DNA of 64,000 nt. Source: Spirodela intermedia (taxonomy: Eukaryota; Streptophyta; Magnoliopsida; Alismatales; Araceae). The translations under genes were made by a program, and so were the position numbers. The stretch spans positions 2,164,001 to 2,228,000 of the forward strand of contig LR746273.1 in assembly GCA_902729315.2 (NCBI GenBank), written 5' to 3'. Under the pieces are notes generated by a model, which saw only the letters and a list, made by a program, of their open reading frames with translations, was not told the origin of the DNA and did no database searches. Below are positions 10,191 through 21,875 of the stretch, in pieces (the first letter of the stretch is position 1; each line of letters starts with the position of its first letter).

Positions 10191-12850
10191 ATGATGGGTC
10201 GGGTGGTGGCGCTGTTTCTGCTGCTGCTGCTGCCGCCGCTCCTCTCTGCGCTAGCCGCCGCCGCCGCCGCGGCGCCCGGCGAGGGAAATGCGGAGGTGAG
10301 GGCGCTGATGGAGCTCAAGGATGCGCTGGACCCGGAAGGGCGTGTGCTCTCATCGTGGACGGCGGAGGGGGAACCCTGCGTAGGAGGGAGCTTCGAGGGC
10401 GTCGGCTGCAACGAGCTCGGGAAGGTGGCGAACATCTCGCTGCAGGGGAAGGGCCTGGTCGGCTACATATCTCCGGCGGTGGCGGGGCTTCGCTTCCTCT
10501 CCGGCCTCTTCCTCCACTACAACTCGCTGACAGGGGAGATCCCGCCGGAGATCTCCAACCTCACCGAGCTCTCCGACCTGTACCTCAACGTCAACAACCT
10601 CTCCGGCGGGATCCCGCCGGAGATCGGGAACATGGCCAGTCTGCAAGGCGAGTTCCTCGCTGAAGCCCCAGGGCCTCACCGCATCATCTCCTTTCTCTTT
10701 AAAAAGCTCTCGCTTTTAGAAAAGCTTCGGATTCCCTCATTTCTTCTTCCAAAACTCTGCATTCTAGTTTTTTTAGCACTGTTGCAGCGGTTCTTCTTGA
10801 AGTGAAAAGGCGTCATGCTTCAGTGCATCGGGGTTTTCTCTCTTCGGTTTTTTTTCTCCTTGTTCCTCTTTTTTCCATCTGGGTACAGCAAGAACAAGCT
10901 CTTTCTCTCTCTTGAGCATCTAATGGGGGGGAGGGGGAGGCCTTTCTCTCTCTGGTGTGTGTGTGTCTTGTTCGTCCTCATCGTCAGAGATGGGATCTCA
11001 CCTGCATCTTCCTATCTTCCCATTCCTGCAGTGTTGCAGCTCTGCTACAACCAGCTAACCGGGAGCATCCCGAACCAGCTGGGCCTCCTGAAGAATCTCA
11101 GCGTCCTCGCCCTCCAGTCCAACCGCCTCACCGGCGCGATTCCTGCGAGCCTGGGGGATCTCACCCACCTCTCCCGGTTGGATTTGAGCTCCAACCAGCT
11201 CTTCGGCTCTATCCCCGGGAAGCTCGCGCAGGTCCCTCACCTCCTCGTCCTCGACGTCCGCAGCAACACCCTCTCCGGCAATGTCCCCGACGGTAACTCC
11301 TCTCTTCATCCTCAACCTTCCACTTCTCCGCCGTTCTGAGCCCACTCTTATTATAAACGAAAACCTCCGTGCAGAACTGAAGAAGCTGGGCGGAGGATTC
11401 CAGTATGAGAACAATTCGAACCTGTGTGGGCTCGGTTTCCAGTCGCTCAGAGCTTGCGGCTCCGGCGACCTTACCAACCTCGGCCGGCCGGAGCCCTACG
11501 GCCCCGGCTCCGGCGGCGTCATCTCTCAGAAGGGAATACCGCAGTCGGCCAACATCAAGCCGCGCTGCGACGGCACCCACTGCTCGTTGCCCACGAAGTC
11601 GTCGGCGATCCCCATCATCGTGGGGATCGTCGCCGCCGTCGCCGGAGGGACGGCCTCCGGCCTGCTGGCCTTCACCTGGTACCGGCGGCGGAAGCAGAAG
11701 ATCGGCAGCTCCTTGGAGATGCTGGACGGCCGGGTCAGCACCGACCAGGGGGGAAAGAAGAGTGCCTCGCCGCTGATCAGCCTCGAGTACGCCAATGGTT
11801 GGGATCCTCTGGCCGACGGGCGGAGCGGCGGCGGCTTCTCCGAGGAGGTCTCCCAGAGCTTCCGGTTCAACCTGGAGGAGGTGGAGTCGGCGACCCAGTA
11901 CTTCTCCGACGTCAACCTGCTGGGCAAGAGCGGCTTCGCGGCGACCTTCAAGGGGATCCTCAGGGACGGCTCAGTCGTCGCCGTGAAGAGCATCAGCAAG
12001 ACCAGCTGCCGCTCCGACGAGGCGGAGTTCCTCAAGGGCCTGAAGCTGCTCACCTCCCTGCAACACGAGAACCTCGTCGGCCTCAGGGGCTTCTGCTGCT
12101 CCAGGGGGAGGGGTGAGTGCTTCCTCCTCTACGACTTCGTCGCCAACGGCAGCCTCACCCAGTACCTGGACCTCAAGTCCGAACGGGGCGGCGCCACCGC
12201 CGCCGTCAGTCCTCTGGACTGGCCCAAGCGGGTCGCCATCATCAAGGGCATTGCCAGAGGTACTTGCCGATGGCGCTTTCATCGGATATATTTTACTAAG
12301 AGTCAAGCTTTTCCGGCGAGGTTTTGCGCTGGGGATTGCTAAAAGTTTGATGCTTCTTGAAAAAATAAATGCAACAGGGATCGATTATCTGCACACGAGC
12401 AAGGCCGGGAAGCCGGCTCTGGTTCACCAGAATATATCGGCCAGGAAGGTGCTCATAGACCACCACTTCAAGCCGCTGATTTCCGGGTCCGGCCTGCACA
12501 GACTCCTCGCCGACGACGTAGTCTTCTCCAGCCTCAAGGCCAGCGCCGCCATGGGGTACCTGGCGCCGGAGTACACCACCACCGGGCGGTTCACCGATAA
12601 GAGCGACGTGTACGCCTTTGGCGTCCTGCTGCTGCAGATCCTCAGCGGGAAACGCAAGGTCAACCACCTGCGCCTCGGCGCTGACTCCGGCAAGCTGGAG
12701 GACCTCATCGACGAGAACCTGGAGGGGAACTACTCCAAGCAGGAGGCGGCAAAGCTCGCCGGCATTGCCCTGTTCTGCACCAGCGAGATCTTGGAGCAGC
12801 GGCCGACGATGGCGGCGGTGCTCCAGGAGCTTGGTGCTAGTGGCGGTTGA
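10191..12850 (+). CDS. LRR receptor-like kinase, probable pseudokinase (At5g51560 type)
   Basis: Exons 10191-10647, 11032-11292, 11375-12259 and 12378-12850 join in frame to 691 residues. The order is: signal peptide (Leu-rich, residues 5-20, ending in an Ala run), LRR N-terminal cap (ALMELKDALDPEG), about five LRRs (LTGEIPPEI, LSGGIPPEI, LTGSIPNQL, LTGAIPASL, LFGSIPGKL), a juxtamembrane region with CDGTHC, one transmembrane helix (SAIPIIVGIVAAVAGG onward) followed by RRRKQK, then a kinase domain. The family resemblance to Arabidopsis At5g51560 extends over the whole protein. The VAVKS lysine is kept, but the catalytic loop reads HQN instead of HRD and the DFG position reads GSG, so phosphotransfer is unlikely. 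It probably acts as a plasma-membrane co-receptor or scaffold; ligand unknown. Intron 1 uses a GC donor (10648). Of the two adjacent ATGs, the first is used here. Confidence 0.9.
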
Positions 12851-14069
12851 TGCTTCCCCACTCTACGTAGCGATCGTATTCGTGGTCTCCCTGTTGTCCT
12901 GTAGTCTCCATCAACCCACATTCCTCGCCTGAGGAATTTCCCACTACGGCGGGCAAGCTGGGAAAGTGCCCCCTCCCCCTCCCTCCCCCACCTCATCGGT
13001 AGCTGTTGCAAAAGCATATCAAATCAAATCAATCAGCATTACTGTCTACCCCAGCGGGCTCAGATCTGGGTTGCTCTAGGGGCAGAGTTTCCTCTGAGAC
13101 CTCCGATGGCGGACAGGCAAGGCCCCAAGGCATAGTACTACGGGCGCCATGTGAAGGCAGCGAGTTGTTGTCCTCTGCTTCCCCCAAGCGGCCCGGCGAC
13201 TGATGCCCACGTCCCCCTGGGAGGGGCCCCCGTTCTGTCAGGAGGCGTTGGACCGCCATGTTCAGCCGTGGTTGCCAAAAAAAAACTGCGCCTCCCCCGC
13301 CAAGCGGTGGCGCTGCCGGTGGCCGAGCTGCTGCCGGCTGCACCTTCTGCAAGAGAAGGATGGGCGAGAGACTCACGGGTGCGTAATAAAGAAGAGGAAA
13401 AGGGCCCCCCTTGGTATGGTACCGTTGGCTCCATCTCTGCACTTTCTGTCTCGTGTGCCCCCATCGAGGATTGTCCGGGTCTCGTCGTCATCCCTCGCAG
13501 TTGGGGGTGTTAGGGTTCCCCCCCCCCCTCCCGCACCTGCAGAGCTGCGATCGCTGCAGAGAAGGGACAACTTGGAGAGAAATTAATTGGCGCGCAGTAC
13601 GCTCGGATTTAAATGCTTCTGCACTGTTCTATTCCACGCCAAGAAGAACCCTAGATTTAAGATCCCGTTACACCCAGACAGAAGCATGTTCTTCGGAAAT
13701 TTACACGAGAGGAAGAGACCATCCGCCTCCCCGATTACCACCAGCGGCGTTGGGACATCGTCTTCCACTGGAGTCATCGGCGACGAACATCCCTAACTCC
13801 CGAGGACCGTCCGGCTCGACATCCTGTTCCACACACAGAAGGAAAATAAATATGAAAAGGAGACAGGATATATAACCAGTCTGAAGCAATCATAGTATTT
13901 TTCCCCAGCCGATCAATCTAGGGGAAAAAAAAAAAAAAGGGAGAAAGAACGAGTTAGATAACATGCGGCCCATGAAACCATCAATCACCATGAAGGTAAA
14001 GATTCCTTATCAATGGCCCTACTGAGCCTTGATAACGTGCCACCCATGAAGCCAAGAAGTTCCTTTTAA

Positions 14070-14107
<38 letters not shown>

Positions 14108-14726
14108 TGGAAAGTTTTGGCCTGCCCACTTTCTTCCAAAGTCCAGGCACAGTGGGTCTGACAATTGGCCACCATGCCCTTTCGGTTCTCATGCTCACGT
14201 GCTAAATCACATGTCCTGTGCTCATTCTCCAGTCTAAGCGCATTTCGTTGGATGCTTGGCGGATTTATTATCAAATAGCATGTGTTGATGACTCCTGATC
14301 TCCCAAATCCAGCCTTAATGCCCGATCATAGGCGATAATCAAGCGGCTGTCTGCTAGCTACTAAGGATCTAGTTGCAGGCTATATAATCCACTCAGATCC
14401 TTTTGCTAGCTTAGATCGTAGACGAAAAAAATTCGAATCTATGACAAAGTCTCGCTACAGAATCGGCACATAAATCAAATACCCACGATGCGAAAGAAAG
14501 TGAGGGATGGGAGTGAGGTTGCATGAACGGGACTGAAAAGGGGAAGGCAGCCTTGTTTAAAACGAACGAGGAGGAGGATGATGGCTGCGGGGCCGTCGTA
14601 TTTTGGTTAAAACCGTGATTTTTTAAAGAAGATCCCATCATGTTGGCCTCTTTTTCTACCCATTAATAATCCCATAGCATTCATAAGGTTCAACCATTCG
14701 GGTAATCTTGCTAAAGGTTCTTACCT
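12851..14726. other. Intergenic between convergent genes
   Basis: This holds the 3' flanks of the receptor kinase (+) and the MLF-like gene (-). GC-rich sequence to about 13560 has overlapping open frames on both strands, none with a recognisable family or splice continuation. There is a C-run near 13520, an A-run near 13925-13938 and an (AT)n tract at about 14073-14101. I see no further gene. Confidence 0.5.
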
Positions 14727-15879
14727 CTAGCATTCATAAGGTAGATGCTGCCCTGCACTCCCTCTCCATGACTGCTCAAACCCAGCAAGCTCACCTGAAA
14801 ACGCCACCAAGTCATGTAAATCACTTCCTGAGAGGGGAAAAAGAAGAACACCACTGTCGACGGGTACTACCTTCGTTTAGGTTATGTAATGTTTGCATGG
14901 TATCTACTCGACCGTCTGAATTGAGTCTCCGCATAACTGAGTGTCCCTGCAAGAGCAAGTTTTGAAATCGGCAACCACATAAAGTCAAGCGGTCGTTGAC
15001 CTAAATATCTGATGGATCAGACTAACAGGGTGGGATGTTAACAGACCCTGTTGCCGATTCCTCTGGAGATCCTATGAGTGGCTTTGCCAGTGGTGGCATC
15101 AGCTTCCCTGCTTTCTTCCACCACCACCTGCATGAGAACATATAATCAGAAGATGGAAGAAGAGGCTAGCTTTAGAGATCGGGTAGAGGACAGAAGTTCA
15201 ACGAAATCTGCGTACTCCATCAGCCCCTGATCTCCTGGTTTTGGATGAAGTATAGTAGGCTCCATTAAGGCCGCCGTAAGTAACAGTGGAGCTATGAAAG
15301 CTGAAAGCGCTGTTCTGTGGCAGTGACGAACCAGCCCTCAGGAATCCTGGTTTCTGCTGCAAACGCCTCGTATTTTCATCTGCAAGAACATACAAAATGT
15401 TGGTTCGTCAACTTCTTCATAAAAAAATTATTAATAGGCTCAAACTATGCGGCAAAGAAGGCCTCACCTTCTATCTCTCCATCTGGTTCCTGAACAGACG
15501 GCAAGGAATCAGACCTAACACGCTTTGTTGCGCTTTCCTTCATCTGCGTGTCGTCTTCCTCCTCTTTTTCTGCTTCGTCGTCTGACGTGATCTCCTGGAT
15601 AATCGGCCCCCCTGAGTTTTCGAGCCGGGAGACGCGGTTTTCTCCGAAGAATCCACCATCAACGGGATCCCCAAAAGGCCTCCCTCTCGAGCCGAACACT
15701 CTCTGATCAAAAGTACTTGGCCCCAACATTCCACCAAAAGGCTTAGTGGGCTGACCAAACGGAACACTCCGGCCAGAAAAGCTCGGCGTGAGGTCTCCCC
15801 GCGTGCCAAACCTCCCAAAGCCGGCAAATGGGTCATTAAAACCATAGAAGTCTTTCGCCCCTGCTCTGTCCCCCTCCAT
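14727..15879 (-). CDS. Myeloid leukaemia factor (MLF)-like protein
   Basis: Five exons on the minus strand, 15879-15468, 15379-15216, 15127-15047, 14946-14871 and 14794-14727, join with consistent phases and GT-AG borders to 266 residues. The N-terminal part is Gly/Phe/Pro-rich (DPFAGFGRFG), followed by an acidic stretch (SDDEAEKEEEDD). The second half carries the conserved MLF block: SFHSSTVTYGGLNGAYYTSS with a TRR...GADG continuation, then the THRISRGI, GHSVMRRLNSDG, MQTLHNLNE and ELAGFEQSW segments. Plant members are annotated as MLF1-interacting or MLF-like proteins; in animals MLFs are chaperone-linked nuclear or cytoplasmic adaptors. The role in plants is poorly known. The start is the first ATG of exon 1, and the C-terminus (GQHLPYEC) is at the family's usual place. 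Confidence 0.88.
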
Positions 15880-17098
15880 CTTCTTCGGAGACTATTCCTC
15901 GGAGAATCAAACTGGGACCAGGGGTTCAATACCTTTAGCAATAAATTACAATGAGAAGGTGTTCTTCTCTTTCCTTCTTTTTAAAGGAGAATCCGAGAAG
16001 GGAATCGGCAAAAACACTACGAAATCAATCACTCCAGACGAATTATCCACCCAAATACTGCCGGCGATTAAGTTTGCTTCGCGTTTAACGATGAAATGCC
16101 CGGCAAACGGTGGTTTCAGAACAAAACCAGGAAATTATTCACGATTCTTTGATATTTATGCCGCTGGCGTCGCATCCAGAATCTCAAACATTCCAGCCGT
16201 AAAGACAAAGTACGCACATAATTTCAGAAGCAGAACGTACTTCACCAATATGAACAAACATAAAGAACAACGACAGGGACCAGGTCCCCGCCAGAACGGA
16301 CTTCGAAACCGGAATTACCTCGCACCTTCTAGATAATGGGAAGAATCTCAGAGGATACCTTCCGGAGCACGGCCATCTGAATTTATAGCACCTTCTAGTA
16401 TGGCGGTTCATTTGACGGCCCGACTCCTAATGCCACGTGTAAATCGAACAAAGGGTCACTAAAATCCAACCGAAATTATACATATTACATTTAATGGGTT
16501 CAATTTCATGAAAAAATAAGATAATTTTTATACAATTTTTCAAAAAAAATAGTGCACAAATTTTAGAATGATTACTCACTTTATATTTTTTATCCGGAAA
16601 ATAGGTTTTCATGGTTTGAAGCTATTGATTTTTACGCTGAATTTTGCATAAAAATAACGTGTGAACAAGTTCAAGTACGTAATATATCACTTCGGCTCAT
16701 ACGTTGATGAATTCATTTACATATCTACTATATATATATCTTGTAATTCAGATATCGATGAGCTGATTTAAAAGATAATTAAATTCAGATATAATCGAGA
16801 TTTCGCGTCGATGATAATTAAGGAGTTTGAAAGACGTTAGGGGAATTTTTAACAACCCCTATTTTCAACTAAAATGAAAAGTGGATAAACTCGGAATGAT
16901 TAGAATAATAAATAATGATAAAAATAAAATGGACAAACCCTCTACAAATAAAAAAGTCCATAAAATTAAGCACGTAAAATAAATCAGGGGCAGCTCCGCA
17001 CGATAATAGTCCCACATGCTAGACGCAATCCTATCCAGGTTCTCATCTTACATGCACCATTACTTATAGATCACTTATGTATGTCTACATAGATCTAG

Positions 17099-17141
<43 letters not shown>

Positions 17142-17691
17142 CGGTTGGCCTGATAACTCATTTCGGGCTTTGATTTTGAGCGATTTTGAGGCTCAAACCT
17201 TCAGAAGAAAACAGGCCTATCTCGTTTCCAGTCGCGCCGGACCCATTGACACCCTCTCGTGCCAACGGGCCGGGCCAGACTGACCTAGATCCGGGCCTCA
17301 CTAAGCCCAGAGAAGCTACGCTGGTTGGGCCCAGCCAGCCCCGGACAGTTGCCACCTAGGCGAAGACCGTCCCCAAAAGAAGGGAGAGATCTTGCACCAC
17401 TCAAACCGGCCTCTGGATCACAAAAGAACCTGATTGGGAGGGTTTATCGTTCCGAAAGAAGAAAATCAAGGATGAAGATGACCATCTATATGAATATACA
17501 CCCATACATAGAGAAAAAGAACATCGGAATCTTCATAACCCATGACCTGGATGCAGCTTCTTTCACCCATGCTGCTGCGACGTTGCAGATCACCGGCTTC
17601 TCACAATTGATGGTGTGGGTATTAGGGGGGCAAGAAGATCAGCTCCATGGGTTGCAGGAGGAGCCGAAGACGTAGGTTCCTTCAGAGCTCC
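15880..17691. other. Intergenic: MLF-like promoter side and PAT14 3' side
   Basis: The 5' flank of the MLF-like gene lies at about 15880-16450, followed by AT-rich DNA to 17000 with no open frame of interest. A (GA)n run at about 17103-17137 ends in a G-run. The remainder to 17691 is the 3' flank of the acyltransferase gene. No further gene is supported. Confidence 0.5.
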
Positions 17692-20600
17692 TGGGCGCCC
17701 GAGTTGGGCCTGGAAGGAAAGTCCAGGCCCTGAAGGGCGGGCATCCTTCTCAGATCCTCCTCTGAGTAGGAGGGGACGAACCAGTATCTCTTGTCGGCTC
17801 CAAACACCTGCGTTTCTCAACGCAACTCGTGGTAAGCCTAGGCGGATTCGAATGAGAGGAAAATGGCAGGAGGCAGATGAGCACAGACCTGTTCAAAGTT
17901 CTTCTTTCTGCCAAGATCATAGCGCCATTTTGGGGCCGTTTTCTTCTCATATGCCTGGGGATTTCGATGGAAAGCTTTTAGTATTGGGCTCCAGGTATGG
18001 AACGAGTATGAGAGGAAGCAGGAGCCAGAGACTTGCCTCAATGGTGGTGGTGTTACCCGAGACCAAAGAAAAATGCATCATCATGAACCCGAGAAGACTC
18101 AGCGAAAAAGCCAAGTTCAACACTGGGCACACGAGAATGAAACAGTCAGGCTGCATGCTTAAGATATTCTAGCAATATGGTGGCTCGTAAACAAGAAGGT
18201 TGCAAGAATTAGCGAGCCATTCAACTCGATAGCCACGAGAGGAAAGCCTTTTTGTAATCTTAGATTTTTTTATTTCGATAGTAACCTACATGAGACCATT
18301 CTTATGAGGAAAACGTGAATGGGATGCTATCAGCCCAAGAGAAACCACTGGCTCTGATACTATGTTAGAATAAATGGAGCCATCCAACTCAAAACCAGTT
18401 GGCTGTCAATGAAGTAGAACCCGTCTTTATAATCACAAGTTTATTTGTATAATAATCATAAAGTTGTTTTACCGAATGCTATGAAAGTGGTGGCAAGTGT
18501 TCCAGGTGATCCAGGAATCACCCCATCATTAAAGAACGCAATGAAGTGAGGCAGCAGCGACAAGGTTACCAGAGTTGTCTCGAGAAAAGCATACAACTGC
18601 AGGCACAACAAGGAACAACACAACATCCATATGTCATTCTACAAGGTCATTGTGGTTATTAATGAGGATCATATCGGGTGTTTAACGAGCAGAAATACAC
18701 AACAAGGAATACGGAAGATCTGGTCATTTTTCAAAATGTAAGCACAGTTCTAGATGCAGAAGTGTTTAAGGAGATCGAACCACAACATTATGATAATCAT
18801 GTATTTATAAAAAAAATTAGCTAAGAAACTTAAGTTTACAAGGCCGGTTACTCATGGTGTGAAGATCTGAGAAGCGGGATCTACCAACACACTGCATGGA
18901 CGGTGCAAGGATTTCGTGAAATATCTCTGCCAAGACCTTAGGCAGCATGAAGTAATCCAACCATATTGTCTTGGGTCAATGTTAAGTTTTCACAGGATCT
19001 TGAAACCAAAGACGGTGACAGCAGTCTTTTGAACAGAAATACCCATATACCTCTATTTGCATGGAGATCCATCTATCATCTCATCGCCCTCTCTTCTTGT
19101 CTGCGAAGTCCATGGCTATCCCATGGTTCTATGCGGTAGATTCATAGCTTTACTTGGAAGCTACGTAGAATATACTTCAAAGACAGTAAGGTCTGTTGTG
19201 CATTCTACCTTACGAAAGGCTCTGTTCATATATATTATTTTCATTCCATAAATAAAAATGCCCATTTCCACATAAGAATGAGCACAAGAATATCACTTCC
19301 TAGTTTCTTAATTTTTTTCACCTTTCCACATGAGTCAGCCATGTCTAGGATTTGCAAATAAACCAGCAAACTGCAGATTCCTGAATTACTTGGTCATGAT
19401 CGTTCATTTAGATACAGTATGGTGGACATCTTTAACTGTATGCTTCAGGTTAACAGGAAGAAATTTTTTCGGTCACATTATTAGATAAGTATTCAGCAAG
19501 TGGCTGCACCACTAAATGATACACGGGTTCGGATATTATTGCCGTCATTATAGAATAATGTTCGTGTAGTGGCAAGAAGAATCGCCAAGATTCTGTATGG
19601 AAAGCTATCTGCCAAAGACAACTGTTCACAAATCATGTGGCTCAACATCTTAATTTTCTGATGAAGCAGAAACAAGCCAAATTAAGACAGTGCAGCTAAA
19701 ATTCTCTCCCAATCTACACATCAATACCTTTGCCATCAACCTTTATAATAAGAATGGATTTCTAAGAGAAACATTTACCGAGACTATTTGGCATCTACAA
19801 GTGTAAGCGAAGAAAAAAATTTCTGAAACAAGCTCTGAGATGCACAAGGTGCCTACCAACCGATCACATGTGTAGCGGCACCTAAACTCGTACTCCACGA
19901 TGAATAGACGCAGTCATATTACGTGTCCAACGCTGACACTTTTTAATAATGAATAGATTTTATTTAAGTATTTTCCTAAGACTGCACAGGCTTTAAACTG
20001 ATGGGTAATTTTTAAGAATCATATAAATCAATGAATTTACGGTCGTGTCAACATAATAAATTACCTATTACCCAAGATGTCAGAGATACGCAGGGCGCAG
20101 GAAGAGGGGATTATAAGGAAGCATGCCGACCAAATACATTTCAGCAAACAGAAAAATGATGCAACATTCAATGAACGTACCAGGAATAGAAGAAAGAACT
20201 TATAATTTAATGCCCCAACGCAATTGACGACCCAGACACAGTGATGGTCCATTTTAAGCACACATCTTCCACCTAAAAAAAAGGACTATGGTATTAAAAA
20301 AATGAATATCAACAAGGGAACATTTTAAAAAAAATATGAAGGGTTTCGCAAAAAAATCATAATATATGCACTCACAAACTGAGCAATGGTGACAACGGGG
20401 CGGTTTCAAATTGTTGCATTTCCTGCAGTATCTAACTCTTGGGTTTGATGTATCAGCAAGAGATACAGACTGCGAGCTTAGAATCGGACTGCCCAAGTCA
20501 GGGACTGTCAATGGAATTGTGTCTGCTTTCTCCTCGTCCACAACAGGTCTCCAATTCGGTGGGACACTGCCTGGGTCAGTTAAAACCACGGAAAAGTAGC

Positions 20601-21875
20601 TCCACAGAAGCATAACCAACTGAAAAAAAAAAGATCCATCTTATCAGATTAAATGATATTAGCAAACGAAAAGATTACACCCTTGAGAACCACTAGTCTA
20701 GACATGTCGCTTGTAGTAAAGAAATGCATGAATAAGATCAATCCGAGAACAAAAGAGTAGTTTTTTTTTACAAAATTCAGAAAAAGGCAAAGACACTACA
20801 TGCTTATTTCGTAGAATCTGCACATGAACAATTGATCATGTCTTGATTACTAGTTCAATGTCCATATAAAGAAAATCATGAGGTGCTTTGAAAAAAATTG
20901 TCGCACAATTTTCAAAGGATTCAGAGAATTAGAGGTAGATGGCAGCTCTAGATGCTATCGGAAATTATTGGGAATGATGGAAGGAGAGAAATATAGAAAT
21001 CATCCAGAAGGGAATGGGGGAGGTGCGAGAAATCATCTTCACGAGAGAATTTTTGTATGGGAAACCATGTGCTGCAGGCTAAAAAACATCACAGAATTCC
21101 GGTTGATCCTTAAAGTGCAAGAAACTATGCCATTTCCATTAGAAAATCTCCTCGCTTCTGGATTTCTACAGTCTTGTGATCTACTATTTTAACATACCAG
21201 TCTTGGTGACACAGGAAAGGGTCTGTACCCTGATTTTGTGAATTAAGATGTGTTAACCATGGGTCGTGATCTTTTTCAACTATCCTTAATGTATTTATAT
21301 ATGCTCTAATAGTGGATTTTAAGCCCTAAAAAGCAAAACAGGAACAGCATAGAATATTTTCTGTTTAATTAATTTTTTACAGGTTTCAATATCTTTCATT
21401 GGTGACATAAAATAAGTTACTCCCAGATAATGGACCACGGAATCTATTTCCACATTATTCGTTAATCATCAACAGAGAACTAAAGCATAAAAAACGTCGA
21501 GTTATTTCCTTCTAAAAGGAACAATATCCTCTTATATAAAAAACCTGAAGAGAAAAGACCACAGGTTGGATCATCTCATCACCGAATTCTCGGGACATCC
21601 ATCTCAAATAGGATATCAGTTCTAAAATGAGAGGACGACAAGAGAAAATTAAAGAAACGCACCAAGCAATGGAAGAGGACCAAGATGGCAAGGGCGACGG
21701 CAGCCTCTCCGAGTACGCCACTATACAAGGCCGGGCCATAATTAGTAAGCACGATGGCGTAGTACGAGAGGCCGATGATTCCAAGGACAAGAAAGATCAT
21801 GATAGACCCCAGCCCACGCAGGACGGTACAGAACTTGAATACATTCCACGCCATCACTACCCCCGATCTGTGCAT
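17692..21875 (-). CDS. PAT14: DHHC-type protein S-acyltransferase (PAT13/PAT14 clade)
   Basis: Seven exons on the minus strand: 21875-21663, 20619-20376, 20272-20181, 18596-18473, 18122-18037, 17954-17889 and 17817-17692, giving 316 residues. The start at [16 protein letters not shown] matches the family; an in-frame codon further upstream is not ATG. The enzyme transfers palmitate from acyl-CoA to protein cysteines at endomembranes (Golgi or plasma membrane for this clade). Four hydrophobic spans are visible: two before the cysteine-rich domain ([26 protein letters not shown]...[10 protein letters not shown]) and two after it. The zinc-binding CRD runs [20 protein letters not shown] then [13 protein letters not shown], with catalytic DHHC at 161-164. 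The TTxE motif is TTIE at 179-182, followed by the C-terminal [12 protein letters not shown]. Intron 5 starts with GC (GAG/GCAAGT), and intron 4 contains an LTR-like insertion. It is divergent from CCS. Confidence 0.93.
18349..18470 (-). mobile_element. LTR plus tRNA-Met primer-site relic inside PAT14 intron 4
   Basis: Read on the minus strand, the LTR-like segment ends in TTCTAACA and is followed at once by TAGTATCAGAGCC. That differs by one base from TGGTATCAGAGCC, the usual primer-binding site complementary to initiator tRNA-Met in plant LTR elements. The LTR side contains GGTTTTGAGTTGGATGGCTC, a word typical of small plant LTR/TRIM-type elements as I remember them. No second LTR or coding part was seen, so this is a fragment. 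It sits in the intron in the sense orientation and its 5' edge lies close to the exon 4 donor at 18472. Confidence 0.55.

Noticed and set aside
13029-13875. Overlapping frames of 117-154 codons after the receptor kinase
   Set aside because: Frames on both strands with no family resemblance; more likely 3' flank with chance open frames.
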